The position numbers and the translations under genes were made by a program. Of a stretch of DNA of 64,000 nt, positions 60,586-64,000 are shown one piece after another. The stretch comes from Magnolia sinica (taxonomy: Eukaryota > Streptophyta > Magnoliopsida > Magnoliales > Magnoliaceae), in the NCBI RefSeq assembly GCF_029962835.1, contig NC_080575.1, forward strand, positions 63,839,493 to 63,903,492, given 5' to 3'. Every line of letters begins with the position of its first letter. Positions within the stretch are counted from its first letter, which is position 1. Under the pieces are notes generated by a model. It was not told where the DNA came from and ran no database searches. It saw nothing but the letters and a program-made list of their open reading frames with translations.

Positions 60586-61132
60586 CTACTCTTGCCTAAT
60601 AGCACCAAATAGGTCCTCAAATGAACGTTTAGGAGCTTCAGTACGAGAAACCATCTCCACCACTTTGTAATGAGACTCTGGGTACAGCAATGCCTCAACA
60701 GAAACTTCTGCAACCTGAACTCTGGATATAGAACCTTCGTAAAGAGTATACTGTGAAAGAAACCCCAAGAGACAGATCATAAATAGAACTGGCATTTTAG
60801 TCTATTTTACCAAAGAAATGATCTTAGCATAGGTGTGCTTATCAAACAGAAACAAGTAGGAGCGAATGAGTGTTCTGTACCTCAAACTCCATGACTATAT
60901 TTCCGCTAGGCGGGTCATTTTTTAGGCCCCCAGGCGTAACAATTGTGTAGTTTATACCAGATCTCCTGATTGGTATCAATGTGAGCCCGAACACATTTAG
61001 AATGATGTAAGCCGGATTAAGGATTTGGCCCATTGTAGCTCCATTCATAAGAATTGAACTGATAAGAATGAACCTATTCACCCCGATTTTTTGGCATGCA
61101 TCCACAAGGTTCACCGTGCCAAAATTATCAAC
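60586..61132 (-). pseudogene. 3' fragment of an At2g34460-like NAD(P)-binding Rossmann protein
   Basis: Exon 61132-60881 (acceptor TTTGCAG, donor GAG|GTACAG) encodes VDNFGTVNLVDACQKIGVNR, FILISSILMNGATMGQILNP and SGINYTIVTPGGLKNDPPSG. Exon 60750-60586 (acceptor TTTCACAG) encodes YTLYEGSISRVQVAEVSVEA and RTEAPKRSFEDLFGAIRQE, then a stop. This matches the C-terminal half of the plastid short-chain-dehydrogenase-like protein I know as At2g34460. The frame is open and the exons join in phase, but the family's KLQAEQY segment is missing between TLI and RRSGINY (an in-frame loss), and the N-terminal half with the GxxGxxG cofactor motif is absent. It is a captured or truncated fragment. Confidence 0.75.
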
Positions 61133-61168
61133 CTGCAAAAAATTCAATCTATTAAATAGATAAACCAA

Positions 61169-61286
61169 TAAATTATTTATGAGAGATCAAGTTACATATT
61201 CTGGGATATAGTTACAGCCCAATTTTTGGTTATTGGGTTGTAACTATATCCCAGAATATGTAACTTGATCTCTCATAAATAATTTA
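61169..61286. repeat. Near-perfect hairpin, 54-bp arms and 10-bp loop
   Basis: The left arm 61169-61222 and right arm 61233-61286 are exact inverted copies except at one position, where a plus-strand transcript would form a G·U pair. The centre is cagcccaatttttggttattgggttg, split here as cagcccaa, tttttggtta, ttgggttg. It is not part of a foldback MITE I recognise and lies between gene fragments. Confidence 0.95.
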
Positions 61287-61478
61287 GAGAAAAACACCCT
61301 GAAAAACCACGGAAAAAGAATACAAATTCCCTTAACCAAAACAACCCAAAATAAATATGTAAATGACAATTGTGCTGAGAGTAAACAGATTAGTGTAATT
61401 AGGAGTAACTGCCAAGAAGAAGATAGAAATACAAAAAAGAAAACACAATGATGATAGAGGACAACATGTGATTGTTAC

Positions 61479-62106
61479 CTGAATGAGAAACTCAAAGTTA
61501 GATGGTTGTTTAGCCATTGAGTAATATCCCTGTATTTGATTGAAGCCCAATGCATATGAATAAGGAAGACCAATATTCAAAGTTCAAACATGTTAAATGT
61601 ACTTCCTCGTTGTCATACCTTAGCTCAACCATGCATCTTTCATTCCAAGCAGCACTGCAATGGAATGCATGCAATCTGCTGCAATCGGCCTAGTTGAATG
61701 TTCAACTGTAGAAAATTACCTTTAGTGCCAAATTCGGGTTGAAGAAGAGCATCTGTAGCTAAAACCAATTGGAATACCATATGCACCTGACCTGACCCTT
61801 CAATCTTGCATGATGCACTTGACCTGCACCAACAAGGAGAAAAGATGTTAAACATTATTAAGAAATAAGAGAAAATACATGCATGAGTGTTGAATGTGAG
61901 TGTATTTGGATATGAAATGTTTGGAGAGGTTCATTTTGTAGGTATGATGAAGAAGAATACAAAAAGAGATGTTAGTAGGTACAAACCATTTTTTTCAAAG
62001 TTGAAAACCACATTATGGAGGTTGTCAGCAACAACAACCATGACAGGGTCATTGTCAACTTCAAGAATAGGCTCAAATTTCACAAACACGTCTTTATGTC
62101 TCCATC
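61479..62106 (-). pseudogene. Splice-bounded exon-like pieces of an unrecognised gene
   Basis: Three exon-like pieces lie on the minus strand: 62106-61987 (acceptor ATGTAG, donor ATG|GTTTGT; HKDVFVKFEPILEVDNDPVM, then VVVADNLHNVVFNFEKN), 61823-61720 (acceptor GTGCAG, donor AAG|GTAATT; QVHMVFQLVLATDALLQPEF) and a piece ending at 61479 (donor CAG|GTAACA; NIGLPYSYALGFNQIQGYYS). I do not recognise the protein, and the acceptor of the third piece is unclear. They precede the At2g34460-like fragment on the same strand but do not match that family's N-terminal half. Confidence 0.35.
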
Positions 62107-62129
62107 CTACATTTTATTCAATGAAGTAA

Positions 62130-64000
62130 GAAAACACATGATCAAAAACAGTGAATCTTAATCTGTGAATACCGCTACAGCTGTATGGAAAGGTTAGATC
62201 TAAAATTTCTTATACATAGTAAGATAGGCATGCAAGAAATCTGAACTTCAACAATAAAAAGGGTCCATTTTGAACATGCACCTTACCAAAAAAATAAAAT
62301 ATTTTTCACCCATTCACGAATCTAATTCTAAACACATGCATCTATGATCTTGATTTGAAACCATCTAAAACACCAAAGAGTTTTGAAATCTTATCTCAAG
62401 GATGAGAAATCACAATGGTCTATATGGAGAGCCACCTAATTGATGGCTTGGATCTCGATTGGCATTTATAAATATATAAAGATATGATTTTTCCTTTTTC
62501 TTTTTTAATTGTATTTGTTAATGAAACCTATTTCGAAAATCTGGTTATAAATCACATGTATTTAGTGCACTGTCTTCAATTTTTATTTGCTTGGATGTAG
62601 AGATTTAATTTTGTTATGATTAATATACCTGAGATTGATCAGGGGTGGGAAGTGGGCCCCAATTGGGTCCAATACACTTTCCATCATTCTCCACCCTTGG
62701 TTAGCCAATGATAGGATTCACACATAGCCAACTTTTAGTATGGATAATTGTATACTAGACCTGTCCTCTTTGCAAATTTACAACCCTTGTTTAAGAGAAG
62801 ACTTTGATACTCTGTTTGAGTGTGATGGATGATACACAGGCACTTGGAAATTGCATGTGGAATACAAGTAATTCAAATAAAACACTCTCTGGCAAGTTTA
62901 AAATGTATTATGGGCCAAAAATTAGCTCAGTTCATCAACTGACTATTGGATTTGTGGATATTTATTGGATGGCTGAAAGTTGAAGATATCGAATGGTCTT
63001 CTTTCAACAAACAAGTGTCCATGAATGAGAGGTTAGAATTGTTAATTTGTAATATTGTGTTTTGCAATTTACTCAGTTTAATTGAGTTACTGTCCATGTA
63101 CAATTTCTCAGTGGCCTTGGATGGTCCACCTTCAAGGACCCTTCTCCACTGAAGATAATAGAGAGGATCTAGTTATAGCTTGCTCGTTGGAATTGTCATT
63201 TTGCTCCTGATATCTTACCTCATCTTATTCTAGCATACCTCTTATTACATGTTGCTTAAGAATATGGGAACTTTTGGACTCTGTGTTATATGTGGTTGTC
63301 GTGGTAAAGTGGATGGCTAAATTTGATATGGACTCAGCAGGTTTGGATGCCCCACCTGCTGTTGAAATGTGTTCTTCAACAATAAGTGCTTTTCAATGAG
63401 ATTTAGATGGGGAGCTATTGCCTAGTATTTTTGTTTCTTCCTATCTATCTCATGCATGGATGTATTTGAATTTTTGTTGCAGTATGGAAAGTATTTCGAA
63501 GAAAATGGGGAAGTGCATTGATGAAAATTTGAATTGGATAATAAATTGGCATTGATGGCTTAATGAATGATATGTTACAAATGGAGCAGTCCATATAAAC
63601 TGTCCAACCAATGATACTCATCGTAGATGGTTGAAAATCACAGATGAAAAATGCTATTCATCAGTTTTTACTGTCAAATGTTTCTAAGGATGTCCTAATC
63701 TAGTTTTACAAAGTGACTGAGCATGAATGATTTACAATTCAAGGAATAATGTAGAAATCAACTGTAATGATCATGCTCTCGCCTTTCGGTTTTTGAATGT
63801 TTGTGATAATGGAAATGATGAATAAGGATTTGAAACTACAACCAAGAAACTTCATAATGATGGGTCTAAATAAAGTTGTCTTTGAGATAATCTATCTTTG
63901 GTTTAATGAAATGGCATTGGGTGAAACACATTGCACTCATCATAATGTGGCACATCAGTCTCATGATCTGTCACCATGGTGAGTGGGCCATAGCTGGAAG
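62130..64000. other. No gene recognised
   Basis: Only short ORFs without domains. A plus-strand ORF at 62946-63152 and another at 63797-63982 show no conserved motif. The window ends inside uncharacterised sequence. Confidence 0.4.

Overview
The window is nuclear DNA of a flowering plant. It is AT-rich, full of nested transposons, and its genes have plant-type introns. Many copies of a short non-autonomous repeat (motifs such as GTGGGCCCCAC and TGGACCACACCAT) suggest a magnoliid or another early-diverging angiosperm, but that taxonomic guess is weak. I see one gene that looks intact: a PLT5-type polyol/monosaccharide transporter on the minus strand. It has two coding exons (45339-45462 and 39829-41255) separated by an intron of about 4.1 kb. 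Almost everything else is transposable elements or broken gene pieces.

Layout. 1-16.7 kb: nested LTR-retrotransposon fossils. These are a fragment of a Tekay-like LTR (1-799), a 3.4-kb solo LTR of another family (800-4184), an ORF resembling the 'putative plant transposon protein' family (4.2-5.8 kb) fused to a chromovirus pol region (5.9-8.7 kb), its 3.1-kb 3' LTR (8724-11848), and an inverted second set (ORF 13.5-14.7 kb, LTR fragment 14711-16745). 17.7-26.9 kb: a decayed autonomous CACTA (En/Spm) transposon on the minus strand, with TNP2-type and Ptta/En/Spm-type genes and its 5' terminus at 26871; it carries nested hAT-like and foldback elements. 26.9-32.3 kb: no recognisable genes. 32.3-39.3 kb: a 556-bp foldback element with perfect 9-bp target duplications, then a probable 6.4-kb element bounded by ~135-bp inverted repeats. 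The larger element contains about 2.5 kb of a 21-bp minisatellite, an inverted block of the same minisatellite, a tRNA-derived SINE and a long hairpin.

39.8-46 kb: the transporter gene. Its intron holds foldback elements and a decayed duplicate of its own first exon. A (GA)n tract sits exactly at the splice acceptor, and an exact 20-bp tandem duplication with ACGT-core (G-box/ABRE-like) motifs lies about 0.4 kb upstream of the start codon. 46.7-49.1 kb: the 5' end of a second copy of the same CACTA family, inverted relative to the first and cut off inside its transposase start by another CACTA end at 49142. 49.1-62.1 kb: downstream of that second CACTA end lie fragments of several unrelated host genes, many still bounded by canonical splice sites. 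They include a CUE-type coiled-coil protein, RPN10, a possible PPR exon, an ERECTA-family receptor kinase, an At2g34460-like Rossmann protein, and others I do not recognise. This is what a gene-capturing (Pack-CACTA-like) element would look like, but its other end is not in the window. 62.1-64 kb: nothing recognised.

The genes do not form a pathway. The main biological interest is transposon-driven rearrangement around one sugar-alcohol transporter and a mosaic of captured exons.
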